Source of the DNA: Candidatus Aalborgicola defluviihabitans
Lineage (GTDB): Bacteria > Pseudomonadota > Gammaproteobacteria > Burkholderiales > Burkholderiaceae_C
Reading direction: 5' to 3'
Length of the DNA: 64,000 nucleotides
Assembly: GCA_016705575.1 (NCBI GenBank)
Contig: JADIXX010000001.1
Span: forward strand, 806,001-870,000
The position numbers and the translations under genes are program-made. A model generated the notes under the pieces. It did no database searches, was not told where the DNA came from, and was given only the letters and a program-made list of their open reading frames with translations. This document shows, one piece after another, positions 25,880-34,832 of the stretch. The stretch's first letter is position 1. Every line of letters begins with the position of its first letter.

Positions 25880-27817
25880 TTAGAGAGCTGACTTGCTGGC
25901 AATGTCGCCCAGAACCTTTTGTACAAAGGTATCAAGGGGCATTGCTCCGAGGTCTTGACCACCCCGGGCGCGCACTGCAACAGCGCCTGCTGCCATTTCC
26001 TTGTCGCCAATAACGACCAAGTACGGCAGCTTCTGCATCGAATGCTCGCGTATTTTATACGTAATTTTTTCGTTACGCAGGTCTAAATTGACCCTAAGCC
26101 CTTGATTTTGCAGCGTTTTGGCTACGGTTTTGGCATATTCTGCCTGTGCGTCAGTGATATTGAGTACCGCAATCTGCACCGGCGCCAGCCACGCCGGCAG
26201 CGCACCAGCACTCTCTTCAATGAGAATTCCGATGAATCGCTCCAGGCTACCGACAATGGCGCGGTGCAACATCACCGGGCGGTGGCGGGCGCCATCTTCA
26301 CCCACATACTCGGCATCCAGTCTCTCCGGCATGGAAAAATCGACCTGGATGGTGCCGCACTGCCATTGACGCCCGATGGCGTCTTTCAGCGTGTATTCAA
26401 TCTTGGGGCCATAAAAAGCGCCCTCACCCGGGGAAATCTCATAGGCACAACCGGAAGCCTTCAGGCTTTCAATCAACGCGGCCTCCGCCTTGTCCCAGCT
26501 TTCATCAGAGCCGATGCGTTGCTCTGGGCGGGTCGCGACCTTGTAAATGATGTTTTTAAAACCAAAGTCGGTGTAGACCTTCTGCAGCAAGGCGGTGTAG
26601 TCCACGCACTCTTTCAGAATCTGCTCTTCAGTACAGAAGATATGGCCATCGTCTTGTGTGAATCCACGCACGCGCATGATTCCATGCAAGCCGCCTGAAG
26701 GCTCGTTGCGGTGGCAGTTGCCGAACTCGCCGTACCGCAGGGGCAGGTCGCGATAGCTCTTGATGCCCTGCTTGAAAATGAGGATGTGCCCCGGACAGTT
26801 CATCGGTTTGAGTGCATATTCGCGCTTCTCCGACTCCGTGATAAACATGTTCTCCCGGTATTTGTCCCAATGCCCTGTCTTCTCCCACAAGCCCTTGTCG
26901 ATGATCTGTGGGCCTTTGACTTCCTGGTAGCCGTTGTCCTGGTACACCTTGCGCATGTACTGCTCCACACCCTGCCACAGCGTCCAACCCTTGGGGTGCC
27001 AGAACACCAGACCGGGGGCGTGCTCGTCAATGTGAAATAAATCTAGTTCGCGGCCCAGCTTGCGGTGGTCGCGCTTTTCGGCCTCTTCCAGCATCGTCAA
27101 ATGCTGCTGCAGCTCGTCTTTCGTGGCCCACGCCGTGCCGTAGATACGCTGCAACATTTCGTTTCTATGGTCGCCACGCCAGTAGGCACCAGCCAGCTTC
27201 ATGAGCTTGAAATGTTTGAGCTTGCCGGTGCTCGGCACGTGGGGACCACGACACAAATCTTCGAACTTACCTTCACGGTACAGAGATACGTCCTGATCCG
27301 CGGGAATGCTTTCGATGATCTCTGCCTTGTAGTGCTCACCCAGGCTCTTGAAATAGGCCACGGCTTCATCGCGCGGCAATACGCGGCGCGTAACCGGCTC
27401 ATCCAACGCGGCCAGTGCCGTCATCTTCTTCTCTATCGCCAGCAAGTCTTCGGGCGTGAACGGGCGCTTGTACGAGAAGTCGTAAAAGAAACCGTTCTCA
27501 ATGACCGGGCCGATAGTGACCTGCGCATCCGGAAACAGCTCCTTGACGGCATAGGCCAGCAAGTGGGCCGTGGAATGGCGAATCACCTCCAGGCCATCGG
27601 CGTCTTTGGCCGTGATGATGGACAGTGCGCAGTTGGTCGTCATCTGGAAACTGGTATCCACCACTTTGCCCGAGCCAGCAGGCTCACCGTCGCCTCGGAC
27701 CTTGCCGGCTAAAGCTGCCTTGGCCAGGCCAGCACCAATGGAGGCAGCCACTTCGGCCACAGTGACCGGACCTGGATATTCGCGTTGGGAGCCGTCGGGA
27801 AGCGTGATCTGAATCAT
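25880..27817 (-). CDS. thrS: threonine--tRNA ligase
   Basis: A 645-residue class II synthetase. Domains in order: TGS (about 1-62), an editing domain with the HSTAHLLAYAVKELFP and YWRGDHRNEMLQRIYGT segments, the catalytic core with zinc-site Cys in MNCPGHI and motif 2 RVRGFTQDDGHIFC, and the anticodon-binding domain (about 535-645). E. coli ThrS has 642 residues. It leads the thrS-infC-rpmI-rplT cluster, 103 bases upstream of infC; in E. coli ThrS represses its own translation via a tRNA-like leader, but the short upstream space here, which also holds the aceA terminator, shows no obvious equivalent. Confidence 0.96.
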   Translation of the reverse strand: MIQITLPDGSQREYPGPVTVAEVAASIGAGLAKAALAGKVRGDGEPAGSGKVVDTSFQMTTNCALSIITAKDADGLEVIRHSTAHLLAYAVKELFPDAQVTIGPVIENGFFYDFSYKRPFTPEDLLAIEKKMTALAALDEPVTRRVLPRDEAVAYFKSLGEHYKAEIIESIPADQDVSLYREGKFEDLCRGPHVPSTGKLKHFKLMKLAGAYWRGDHRNEMLQRIYGTAWATKDELQQHLTMLEEAEKRDHRKLGRELDLFHIDEHAPGLVFWHPKGWTLWQGVEQYMRKVYQDNGYQEVKGPQIIDKGLWEKTGHWDKYRENMFITESEKREYALKPMNCPGHILIFKQGIKSYRDLPLRYGEFGNCHRNEPSGGLHGIMRVRGFTQDDGHIFCTEEQILKECVDYTALLQKVYTDFGFKNIIYKVATRPEQRIGSDESWDKAEAALIESLKASGCAYEISPGEGAFYGPKIEYTLKDAIGRQWQCGTIQVDFSMPERLDAEYVGEDGARHRPVMLHRAIVGSLERFIGILIEESAGALPAWLAPVQIAVLNITDAQAEYAKTVAKTLQNQGLRVNLDLRNEKITYKIREHSMQKLPYLVVIGDKEMAAGAVAVRARGGQDLGAMPLDTFVQKVLGDIASKSAL

Positions 27818-27830
27818 GGTTTACACAAGA

Positions 27831-27860
27831 AAATAAAAAAGCGCGGACACGCCGCGCTTT
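27831..27860 (-). terminator. intrinsic terminator after aceA
   Basis: On the minus strand AAAGCGCGG and CCGCGCTTT make a perfect 9-bp stem with a 5-base loop, followed by a run of Ts interrupted by one A. It lies between the aceA stop (27915) and thrS (27817), and separates the two transcripts. Confidence 0.85.
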
Positions 27861-27914
27861 GAAACGGGAAGCCGAAAGAGACCGATTTTACGCTCTGCCG
27901 GCCTCGCTAGCTGC

Positions 27915-29231
27915 TTAGTGGAACTGCTCTTCTTCTGTAGAGCCGGTCAGGGCCTTCACAGAGGAAGTGCCACCTTGGATTACGGTGGTTACGTCGTCAA
28001 AGTAGCCCACACCCACTTCTTGCTGGTGCGACACAAAGGTGTAACCCTTGTCGCGTGCTGCAAATTCTGGCTCTTGCACCATTTCGGTGTAGTGCTTCAT
28101 GCCTTCGCCTTGAGCGTATGCATGGGCAAACTGGAAGGTGTTGAACCAGTTGATGTGGATACCGGCCAAAGTGATGAACTGGTACTTGTAGCCCAACGCG
28201 GACAGGTCGTCCTGGAAAGACGCGATCTGCTTGTCGTTGAGATTCTTCTTCCAGTTGAAAGAAGGTGAGCAGTTGTATGACAACAGCTTGCCTGGGCAAG
28301 CGGCCAACACGGCTTGTGCGAATTCGCGGGCAAAGCCGATGTCTGGCACGCCAGTTTCGCACCACACCAAGTCCGCGTAAGGAGCATAAGCCACGCCACG
28401 GCTGATGGACTGCTCCAGACCGTTCTTGACGCGGTAGAAGCCTTCTTGCGTGCGCTCGCCGGTGATGAAAGGCTTGTCATTGGCGTCGTAGTCGCTGGTG
28501 ATCAGATTAGCGGCTTCGGCATCGGTACGGGCCAGGATCAGGGTAGATACACCCATGGTATCTGCTGCGAAACGCGCAGAGATCAGCTTCTCAATCGCTT
28601 CACGGGTCGGAACCAGAACCTTGCCGCCCATGTGGCCGCATTTCTTCACAGCAGCCAATTGGTCTTCAAAGTGCACGCCAGCAGCGCCGGATGCAATCAT
28701 GTTCTTCATCAGTTCGAAGGCGTTCAACACACCGCCGAAACCGGCTTCTGCGTCAGCAACGATAGGCAGGAAGAAGTCGATATATTCCTTGTCACCGGGA
28801 TTGACGCCACGACCCCACTGGATTTCATCCGCACGCTTGAATGTGTTGTTGATACGGCGCACCATGGTGGGCACGGAATCGTATGCGTACAGCGACTGGT
28901 CTGGGTACATGGTCTCGGAGGTGTTGCCGTCAGCGGCAACTTGCCAGCCCGACAGGTACACGGCTTCAAGGCCTGCCTTGGCTTGCTGCATGGCTTGGCC
29001 CGCTGAGATGGCGCCGAATGCGTTGACATAGCCCTTCTTGGCACCGCCGTTGACTTTGTCCCACAACTTTTCTGCACCACGCTTGGCAAGCGTGTGCTCG
29101 ATGTTCACGCTACCGCGCAGACGAACGACGTCGGCTGCTGAATAGCCGCGCTTGACACCTTTCCAACGGGGATTGGTGGCCCAGTCTTTTTCAAGGGCAG
29201 CAATTTGTTGTTCGCGGGTCTGGTTGGTCAT
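27915..29231 (-). CDS. aceA: isocitrate lyase
   Basis: Splits isocitrate to succinate and glyoxylate, the first glyoxylate-shunt step that allows growth on acetate, fatty acids or PHB-derived C2 units. The 438-residue protein has the active-site KKCGH motif with catalytic C198, WQVAADGNTSETMYPDQSLY around the substrate pocket, and the Mg-binding DAEAGFGG loop. E. coli AceA has 434 residues. GGAG precedes ATG 29231. The upstream region carries two identical palindromes suited to a repressor. Malate synthase is not adjacent. Confidence 0.95.
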   Translation of the reverse strand: MTNQTREQQIAALEKDWATNPRWKGVKRGYSAADVVRLRGSVNIEHTLAKRGAEKLWDKVNGGAKKGYVNAFGAISAGQAMQQAKAGLEAVYLSGWQVAADGNTSETMYPDQSLYAYDSVPTMVRRINNTFKRADEIQWGRGVNPGDKEYIDFFLPIVADAEAGFGGVLNAFELMKNMIASGAAGVHFEDQLAAVKKCGHMGGKVLVPTREAIEKLISARFAADTMGVSTLILARTDAEAANLITSDYDANDKPFITGERTQEGFYRVKNGLEQSISRGVAYAPYADLVWCETGVPDIGFAREFAQAVLAACPGKLLSYNCSPSFNWKKNLNDKQIASFQDDLSALGYKYQFITLAGIHINWFNTFQFAHAYAQGEGMKHYTEMVQEPEFAARDKGYTFVSHQQEVGVGYFDDVTTVIQGGTSSVKALTGSTEEEQFH

Positions 29232-29307
29232 GGAATCACTCCGTCTTAGTTAAGAAAATTCGGCGCTTGAAGGAGCTTCACATTTCATTCAAGCTGGCTC
29301 TATTCTA

Positions 29308-29355
29308 GTCTTATATAAGACCAAATTTGTATCTTATGTCTTATATAAGACATAA
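29308..29355. promoter_or_regulatory. twin palindromic operator upstream of aceA
   Basis: The 14-bp perfect palindrome GTCTTATATAAGAC occurs at 29308-29321 and again at 29338-29351, exactly 30 bp apart (three helical turns). The second extends to a 22-bp perfect palindrome (29334-29355). They lie 77-124 bp upstream of the aceA ATG in an otherwise A/T-rich 234-bp gap. Form and spacing fit cooperative binding of a dimeric regulator controlling the glyoxylate shunt; the regulator is not identified. Confidence 0.7.
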
Positions 29356-29445
29356 ATATTTTCTCAACTGAATCAATGACTTAGAAGTGCTATTTCACAA
29401 AATGAAATCGTCTCTTTCCTTGTGAGAGCCAAGTTGCCAGTCTAG

Positions 29446-29470
29446 GCTGATTTGCATCACCGAAATCAGC
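29446..29470 (-). terminator. hairpin at the 3' end of the pot operon
   Basis: GCTGATTT and AAATCAGC form an 8-bp stem with a 9-base loop overlapping the potI stop codon. There is no T-run, so it is a weak terminator candidate or a 3' stabilising structure. Confidence 0.35.
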
Positions 29471-30317
29471 GTGGTGCACTCTCTATCCGGGCAGCAGCGG
29501 AAATTTCACGTTCCCGTCTACGGGTCTTACGCGCTACCCACACGCTGTAGCTAATGATGGCCACGGTCACCGTGGAGATCAACAGAGTGGCTGCCGCATA
29601 GATGGTGGGGTTGATGCCGCGGCGCGCATAACCAAAGATGACCTGCGGCAGGGTGCTGACACCCGGGCCCGACAAGAACTCTGAAATCACCACATCGTCA
29701 AACGACAAAGTGAATGAAAGCAAAAAAGCCGCCAAAATGCCTTGCGCAATGTTGGGCAGGGTTACCAGAAAAAACACTTCGTGCGGTTTGGCTCCAAGGT
29801 CCATGGCCGCCTCTTCCAACGCGCGGTCCACCTCCAGCAGGCGCGACTGCACCACCACCATGCCATAGGCCATGCCCAGCAGCGTATGCCCCATGATGAT
29901 GGTCAACTTGCCGCGCTCCGGCCAACCGAACAGGTTTTGCGCCCCCACCATGAGCAGCAGCAAAGACAGACCGATCACCACTTCCGGCATGACCAGCGGT
30001 GCATTCACCATGCCGGAAAACACGGTGCGCCCCAGGAAACGCCGGTAACGCACCAGCACGAAGGCCGCAAAGGTGCCGAGCACGGCGGACAGCACCCCCG
30101 TAACCGTAGCCACCTGAACGGATAGCCAAAAGCCGTCGACGATCTTGGTGTCGCGCATCAGCGCCTCGTACCAGCGCAGAGAAAAACCTGTGAAGTTGGC
30201 GTCTTGACGGGTGCTGTTGAACGAAAACACCACCATGAATATCAACGGCAGGTACAGGAACAGGTACACCAAGGCCATCCAGCCTTTGCCAAAATGCGTT
30301 TCAAGCCAGATTTTCAT
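29466..30317 (-). CDS. potI: putrescine/polyamine ABC transporter permease PotI
   Basis: A 283-residue inner-membrane permease with six predicted helices and the EAA loop that docks the ATPase (EEAAMDLGAKPHEVFFLVTLP, written here as its key stretch). Sequences such as YLPLIFMVVFSFN and the LSFDDVVISEFLSGPG segment are typical of PotI/PotC. ATG 30317 is preferred because 30359 would overlap potH deeply. The order potF-potG-potH-potI equals the E. coli putrescine uptake operon. Confidence 0.9.
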   Translation of the reverse strand: MKIWLETHFGKGWMALVYLFLYLPLIFMVVFSFNSTRQDANFTGFSLRWYEALMRDTKIVDGFWLSVQVATVTGVLSAVLGTFAAFVLVRYRRFLGRTVFSGMVNAPLVMPEVVIGLSLLLLMVGAQNLFGWPERGKLTIIMGHTLLGMAYGMVVVQSRLLEVDRALEEAAMDLGAKPHEVFFLVTLPNIAQGILAAFLLSFTLSFDDVVISEFLSGPGVSTLPQVIFGYARRGINPTIYAAATLLISTVTVAIISYSVWVARKTRRREREISAAARIESAPR

Positions 30318-30327
30318 TGCCACAGCC

Positions 30328-31251
30328 TCATGCCTTGCCGGACGCGTCCTGGTCGTCACCGGTGTAGTGGTAGTAAACCGCCAGAGGCACGATTATGAGT
30401 GCAATCATCACCACCGCCAGCGCAGTTGCCCGGGGCCAGTTGTTGCTGGTGAACATCTCATCCCAGACCACGCGGCCAATCATGATGTTCTCGGGCCCGC
30501 CCAGCAATGAAGGAATCACGAACTCCCCCACTGCAGGAATGAATACCAGCATGAAGCCGGCCACAATGCCGGCCTTGGACAGGGGAACCGTCACCAACCA
30601 GAATGCCTTGAACGGCGTGGTGCCCAGGTCATAGGCGGCCTCCAGCAGACGTACATCCAACTTGACCAGGTTGGCATACAGCGGCAGCACCATGAAAGGC
30701 AGGTACACATAGGTCATGCCAACCAGCATCGAGACGTTGGTATAGAGCATCTGGATGGGTTCACTGGTCAAACCGACAAACATCAGCATCTGGTTGACCA
30801 CACCCTGGTCGGCCAGGATGCCCTTCCACGCATAGACCCGCAGCAGAAACGAGGTCCAGAACGGCAGCATCACCATCATGAGCAACGCCGGCCGTGCGCT
30901 GGGCGACGAACGGGCAATGAAATAGGCAAAGGGGTATCCAATCACCAGGCACAGCACAGCGGTACACAGCGCATACCAGATGGAACGCAAATACGCTTCA
31001 ATGTAGATGGTTTGAAACAACAAACCGTCTTCGGAACTGCGGAAAATGGAACCGTAGTTTTCGTACTTCAGCTTGAGCAGGCCAGTGGAGCTGTCCCAGA
31101 TAGGTTTAAAGGGATGTATGTCGCCCGCCATGTCCACGAAGCTGATGTAGAGCAGGATGAGAAAGGGCAACAAAAAAAACAGCACCAGCCAGGCATAGGG
31201 CACCGCAATGACAAAACGGCGCCCGGGTATGGGAATGGACAGTTGGGTCAT
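30328..31251 (-). CDS. potH: putrescine/polyamine ABC transporter permease PotH
   Basis: A 307-residue permease with six membrane helices and an EAA loop (LEAAYDLGTTPFKAFWLVTVPL). The periplasmic loop after TM1 is long, as in PotH/PotB. ATG 31251 was chosen; the frame is open to 31299 but that would run into potG. It sits 11 bases after potG and 10 bases before potI, so it is translated from one message with them, forming the heterodimeric channel with PotI. Confidence 0.9.
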   Translation of the reverse strand: MTQLSIPIPGRRFVIAVPYAWLVLFFLLPFLILLYISFVDMAGDIHPFKPIWDSSTGLLKLKYENYGSIFRSSEDGLLFQTIYIEAYLRSIWYALCTAVLCLVIGYPFAYFIARSSPSARPALLMMVMLPFWTSFLLRVYAWKGILADQGVVNQMLMFVGLTSEPIQMLYTNVSMLVGMTYVYLPFMVLPLYANLVKLDVRLLEAAYDLGTTPFKAFWLVTVPLSKAGIVAGFMLVFIPAVGEFVIPSLLGGPENIMIGRVVWDEMFTSNNWPRATALAVVMIALIIVPLAVYYHYTGDDQDASGKA

Positions 31252-31262
31252 GGCGTTGTACG

Positions 31263-32363
31263 TTAACCGCGCAACACAACGGCCGAGCGGTCGCCCCACC
31301 AGAAGTACACATCATCTTCCCAAGTGATGTTGCTGAGTTCCTGGTGCGAAGTGTTGGCCTCAGTGATCTTCACCCGGGAGCCGTCGGTAGCCAACACGAT
31401 GAAGCTGTTGTACGAGCCAAAGTACGCGATTTCCTTGACCTTGCCCGTGAACAGGTTCGCAGCCACGTTCGGACGCACTTTGCTAATTTGGATTTTTTCC
31501 GGGCGCACGGCAATACCCACCGGCATATTCAGCGTGCCGCTCACACCATGGCCAACCCGAATCTCGCCAATGCCCGTCACTGCGGCGCAATGGTCGTGCT
31601 CATCCACGCTCAAACGGCCTTCGAAAATATTAACGTTGCCAATGAAGTCCGCCACAAAACGGTTGGCCGGGTGTTCATACACCTCTTCGGGCGTACCCAC
31701 CTGCAACACCCGCCCCTTGCTCATAACGGCAATACGGCTGGCCATGGTCATGGCCTCTTCCTGGTCGTGCGTCACCATCACACAGGTCACACCCACCTTT
31801 TCGATGATGTTTACCAGCTCAAACTGCGTCTGTTCACGCAGTTTCTTGTCCAGAGCACCCAGGGGTTCGTCCAGCAGCAGCAACTTGGGCCGCTTGGCCA
31901 AGCTACGCGCCAACGCTACGCGCTGCTGTTGTCCACCCGACAACTGGTGGGGCTTGCGCTTGGCATAGGCGCCCAGTTGCACCAAATCCAGCATCTCGCC
32001 AACACGTTGGCGGATTTCGTCCTTGGGCAAACCTTCGCGCTTCAAACCAAAGGCCACGTTCTCCCAAATGTCCAGATGGGGAAACAAGGCATAACTCTGG
32101 AACATCATGTTGATCGGGCGCTTGTAGGGTGGAAACTTGGCTATATCCTGCCCACCCAGCAAAATGCGCCCCGAGGTGGGCGCCTCAAAACCCGCCAACA
32201 TACGCAGCAAAGTTGACTTGCCACAACCCGAGCTACCCAACAGGGCAAAAATTTCGCCCTGCCGGATGGAAAGCGATACCTCGTCCACCGCCAGCGCCTC
32301 GTCAAAGCGTTTGACCAGTTTTTCGGTCACCAGGTATCCGGCGTTATCCGCGTGTGCGCTCAT
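31263..32363 (-). CDS. potG: putrescine/polyamine ABC transporter ATPase PotG
   Basis: A 366-residue ATPase. Walker A GSSGCGKST (43-51), signature LSGGQQQR, Walker B LLLLDEP and the switch His in VTHDQEEA are intact; the C-terminal TOBE domain (about 285-366) is typical of the spermidine/putrescine and CUT subfamilies. The start is ATG 32363; an upstream in-frame ATG at 32426 lies in the potF-potG gap across a terminator-like hairpin and is unlikely. It energises PotHI. Confidence 0.92.
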   Translation of the reverse strand: MSAHADNAGYLVTEKLVKRFDEALAVDEVSLSIRQGEIFALLGSSGCGKSTLLRMLAGFEAPTSGRILLGGQDIAKFPPYKRPINMMFQSYALFPHLDIWENVAFGLKREGLPKDEIRQRVGEMLDLVQLGAYAKRKPHQLSGGQQQRVALARSLAKRPKLLLLDEPLGALDKKLREQTQFELVNIIEKVGVTCVMVTHDQEEAMTMASRIAVMSKGRVLQVGTPEEVYEHPANRFVADFIGNVNIFEGRLSVDEHDHCAAVTGIGEIRVGHGVSGTLNMPVGIAVRPEKIQISKVRPNVAANLFTGKVKEIAYFGSYNSFIVLATDGSRVKITEANTSHQELSNITWEDDVYFWWGDRSAVVLRG

Positions 32364-32393
32364 CAAAAGATTCCCGTTAAAAACTGGGCCAGC

Positions 32394-32429
32394 AAAAAGG
32401 GCTGTTGATACACGGTGTACAAACAACCC
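32394..32429 (-). terminator. partial terminator between potF and potG
   Basis: On the minus strand GGGTTGTT and AACAGCCC form an 8-bp stem (one G-T pair) with a 15-base loop, followed by five T residues. Placed between the binding-protein gene and the rest of the operon, it could make PotF more abundant than the membrane parts, a common arrangement in binding-protein ABC systems. Confidence 0.6.
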
Positions 32430-32452
32430 ATGGGGGTTATCACGCCCCGGGC

Positions 32453-33613
32453 TTACTTGCCCTTTTTGAAGGCGTTGTAAGCGTTGGCCAACGCTGCTCG
32501 GGCCTCACTGGTGAAACTGCTGGGCGGCACCATCTTGGCCATGTAATCAGGATCCACGAAGATGGTCTTGTTGCTGGCGATTTCAGGTTTTACCTCGTCC
32601 ATGGCATTCTTGTTGCCGGTGTTGTAGGTCATTTCGTTGGCCATTCTGGCGGCGTTCTCGGGTCGCAGGTAGAAATCAATGAACGCATACGCATTGTTAG
32701 GGTGCTTGGCGTCCTTGGTCAGCGCGATCGAGTCAATGAAAATCAATGCGCCAGTGCTTGGCAGCAATGCCTCGATCACGTCTTTGGAGCCATTCTCTTT
32801 TGCACGCCCCGCTGCGATGTTGATGTCGCCACCCCAACCGATGGCTGCGCAAGCTTTGCCACCGGCAATGTCATCAATCATGGTGGAGCTGAACATGCGC
32901 ACGTCTTTGCGCACTTTGGCCAACATGGCGGCAGCGGCCTTGTAGTCTTCCACGTTGTTTGAATAAGCGTCTTTGCCAATGTAGTGCAGGGCAGCAGGCA
33001 AAATTTCGGTCGGCGAGTCCAAAAAGGCAATACCGCAGGATTTCAGCTTGGCTGTGTACTGGGGGTCGAAAACCAGATCCCAGGCGTTTTCAGGCATGGG
33101 CATGCCTGCCAGAGCTTTCTCAACCTTGGTCTTGTTGATGCCTACGGTAGTGAAGCTCCACCCCCACGGCAATAGGTACTTGTTGCCCGGGTCGGCCTTG
33201 GTCATGGTGGCCATCAATGCAGGGTCCAGGTTGGCGAGGTTCTTGATCCTGGCTTTGTCCAGTGGCTGCAGCAAGCCGCCTTCAATTTGTGACTTGGCAA
33301 ATACCGTCCCGGGAACCACGATGTCGTAGCCCGTGTTGCCGGCAACCAGTTTGGCTTGCAGCGCTTCGTTGGTCTCGAAGGTGTCGTAGTTGACCTTGAT
33401 GCCCGATTCCTTCTCGAAGGCCGCAACCATTCCTTCAGGGATGTAGTCGGGCCAGTTGTAAATATTGAGCACCTTTTCTTCGGTATTCACCGCAGCGGCC
33501 GGCGCGGCGGCTACTGGTGCAGGCGCGGGTGCCGCGACCACGGGTTCCTCTTTCTTGCCGCAGGCGGCCAGCATGGCCGCCGAAGCAGCCAGAACCAATG
33601 CGAGTTTTTTCAT
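32453..33613 (-). CDS. potF: putrescine-binding lipoprotein PotF
   Basis: A 386-residue extracytoplasmic binding protein of the spermidine/putrescine family (PotD/PotF). A signal peptide ends in the lipobox MLAAC, so the mature protein is probably a lipoprotein, unlike the soluble E. coli PotF; an Ala/Pro-rich linker (about 25-42) follows. VLNIYNWPDYIPEGMVAAFEK begins the mature fold and IGWGGDINIA lies in the ligand region. ATG 33625 is an alternative start, four residues longer. It is first in the operon, upstream of potG across a terminator-like hairpin. Confidence 0.88.
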   Translation of the reverse strand: MKKLALVLAASAAMLAACGKKEEPVVAAPAPAPVAAAPAAAVNTEEKVLNIYNWPDYIPEGMVAAFEKESGIKVNYDTFETNEALQAKLVAGNTGYDIVVPGTVFAKSQIEGGLLQPLDKARIKNLANLDPALMATMTKADPGNKYLLPWGWSFTTVGINKTKVEKALAGMPMPENAWDLVFDPQYTAKLKSCGIAFLDSPTEILPAALHYIGKDAYSNNVEDYKAAAAMLAKVRKDVRMFSSTMIDDIAGGKACAAIGWGGDINIAAGRAKENGSKDVIEALLPSTGALIFIDSIALTKDAKHPNNAYAFIDFYLRPENAARMANEMTYNTGNKNAMDEVKPEIASNKTIFVDPDYMAKMVPPSSFTSEARAALANAYNAFKKGK

Positions 33614-33869
33614 GTTGTTTGACATTCCAGATACCAGGTAACAAAACCGACGAGACACTTGCCCAAGACTGGCATTAGCGAATTCCGCGAGCGAGAAAAT
33701 ATCCGGGCCCGTAACGACGCACCATTGAATTTCCCGGGTATTCTATTCAAACTGGTCGGTCGGGTGCCGCTCTGCCAGCGCGTAATCAAAAGCCCAGGCT
33801 GTTCACTATAAAAGACGCATCGCTGTCCCACAGCGGCAAGCCATTGTGCTCTGGCATGATGCGTGGCTA

Positions 33870-34832
33870 ATGACCCAGCCCATCACACAAAACTCCCCCA
33901 CCAACCGCTGGCTGGCCTATTGCTTTTTGGCTCTGAGCATGTCGCTGGTGGGCAGCTATGTGGCACTGTCCAAGCCACTGGTGGCTGCACTGGGGGTATT
34001 CCTGCTGGCCTGGTTGCGGTTTGGTATTGGCGGATTGGCCATTGCACACTGGCTCAAGCGCCCCGCAAATGAACCTGCCATGACGCCGTCCACCAAGCGG
34101 TTGATGTTTTTGGAATCTTTCCTCGGCAATTTTTTGTTTTCTATCGCCATGCTGTTTGGCGTGAGCATGACCAGCGCTGTGTCGGCTGGCGTCATCATGG
34201 CGTCCATCCCTGCGGCTGTGGCCCTCATGAGCTGGGCCTTCCTCAAAGAGCACATCGGACTGCGCACCTGGGGCGCGGTAGCCTGTAGCGCACTCGGCAT
34301 CGGTTTGATTGCGCTATCAAAAAGTGAGCTTCCTACGCAGTCTTCTGGAGGGCTAGAGGCCCATTCGGCTCTTAGCAATCCACTGCTGGGCAATCTGCTG
34401 ATTTTTGTGGCCGTGCTGTGCGAGGCCGCCTATGCCGTTATCGGCAAGAAACTGACCGGCGCACTGTCTCCCAAACGCATTACCGCGCTCATTAACCTGT
34501 GGGGCTTTGTGCTGATGACACCCATGGGGTTATATGCGGCGTGGAAGTTTGACTTTTCCGCAGTCACGCTCGGCTCATGGGCGTTGTTGTTGTTCTACGC
34601 GCTAGCGGCCAGTGTCTGGACCGTGTGGTTGTGGATGACGGGCTTGAAATCGATCCCCGCTGCCCGTGCCGGGGTCTTTACCGTCATGCTGCCCGTCTCA
34701 GCCGCGCTGGTAGGCGTCTTGGCTCTGGGTGAAAGCCTGGGTGGCCTGCAGTTGTTGGCCTTTGCCATCGCCCTGGCCGGTGTGCTGCTTGCCACCCTGC
34801 CTAGTGGCAAGACCACTCCGCCAGCGCCTTAA
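33870..34832 (+). CDS. EamA/DMT-family transporter
   Basis: A 320-residue membrane protein with ten predicted helices in two EamA repeats. Residues about 148-166 (starting ALSKSELPTQSSGG) come from a dispersed repeat copy read in frame in the linker between the two halves, a place where extra residues are tolerated. ATG 33870 was preferred to GTG 33846. The substrate is unknown. It diverges from potF over 256 bp and its stop overlaps the convergent RraA gene by three bases within a TTAA. Confidence 0.85.
   Translation: MTQPITQNSPTNRWLAYCFLALSMSLVGSYVALSKPLVAALGVFLLAWLRFGIGGLAIAHWLKRPANEPAMTPSTKRLMFLESFLGNFLFSIAMLFGVSMTSAVSAGVIMASIPAAVALMSWAFLKEHIGLRTWGAVACSALGIGLIALSKSELPTQSSGGLEAHSALSNPLLGNLLIFVAVLCEAAYAVIGKKLTGALSPKRITALINLWGFVLMTPMGLYAAWKFDFSAVTLGSWALLLFYALAASVWTVWLWMTGLKSIPAARAGVFTVMLPVSAALVGVLALGESLGGLQLLAFAIALAGVLLATLPSGKTTPPAP
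34312..34366 (-). repeat. dispersed repeat, copy D, inside a coding sequence
   Basis: On the minus strand it reads GGGCCTCTAGCCCTCC, then a divergent middle with TGCGTAGGAAGC, and ends TTTTTGATAGC, matching the consensus of the other copies. It lies within the EamA gene and is read in the antisense orientation, in frame and without a stop. Confidence 0.7.
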
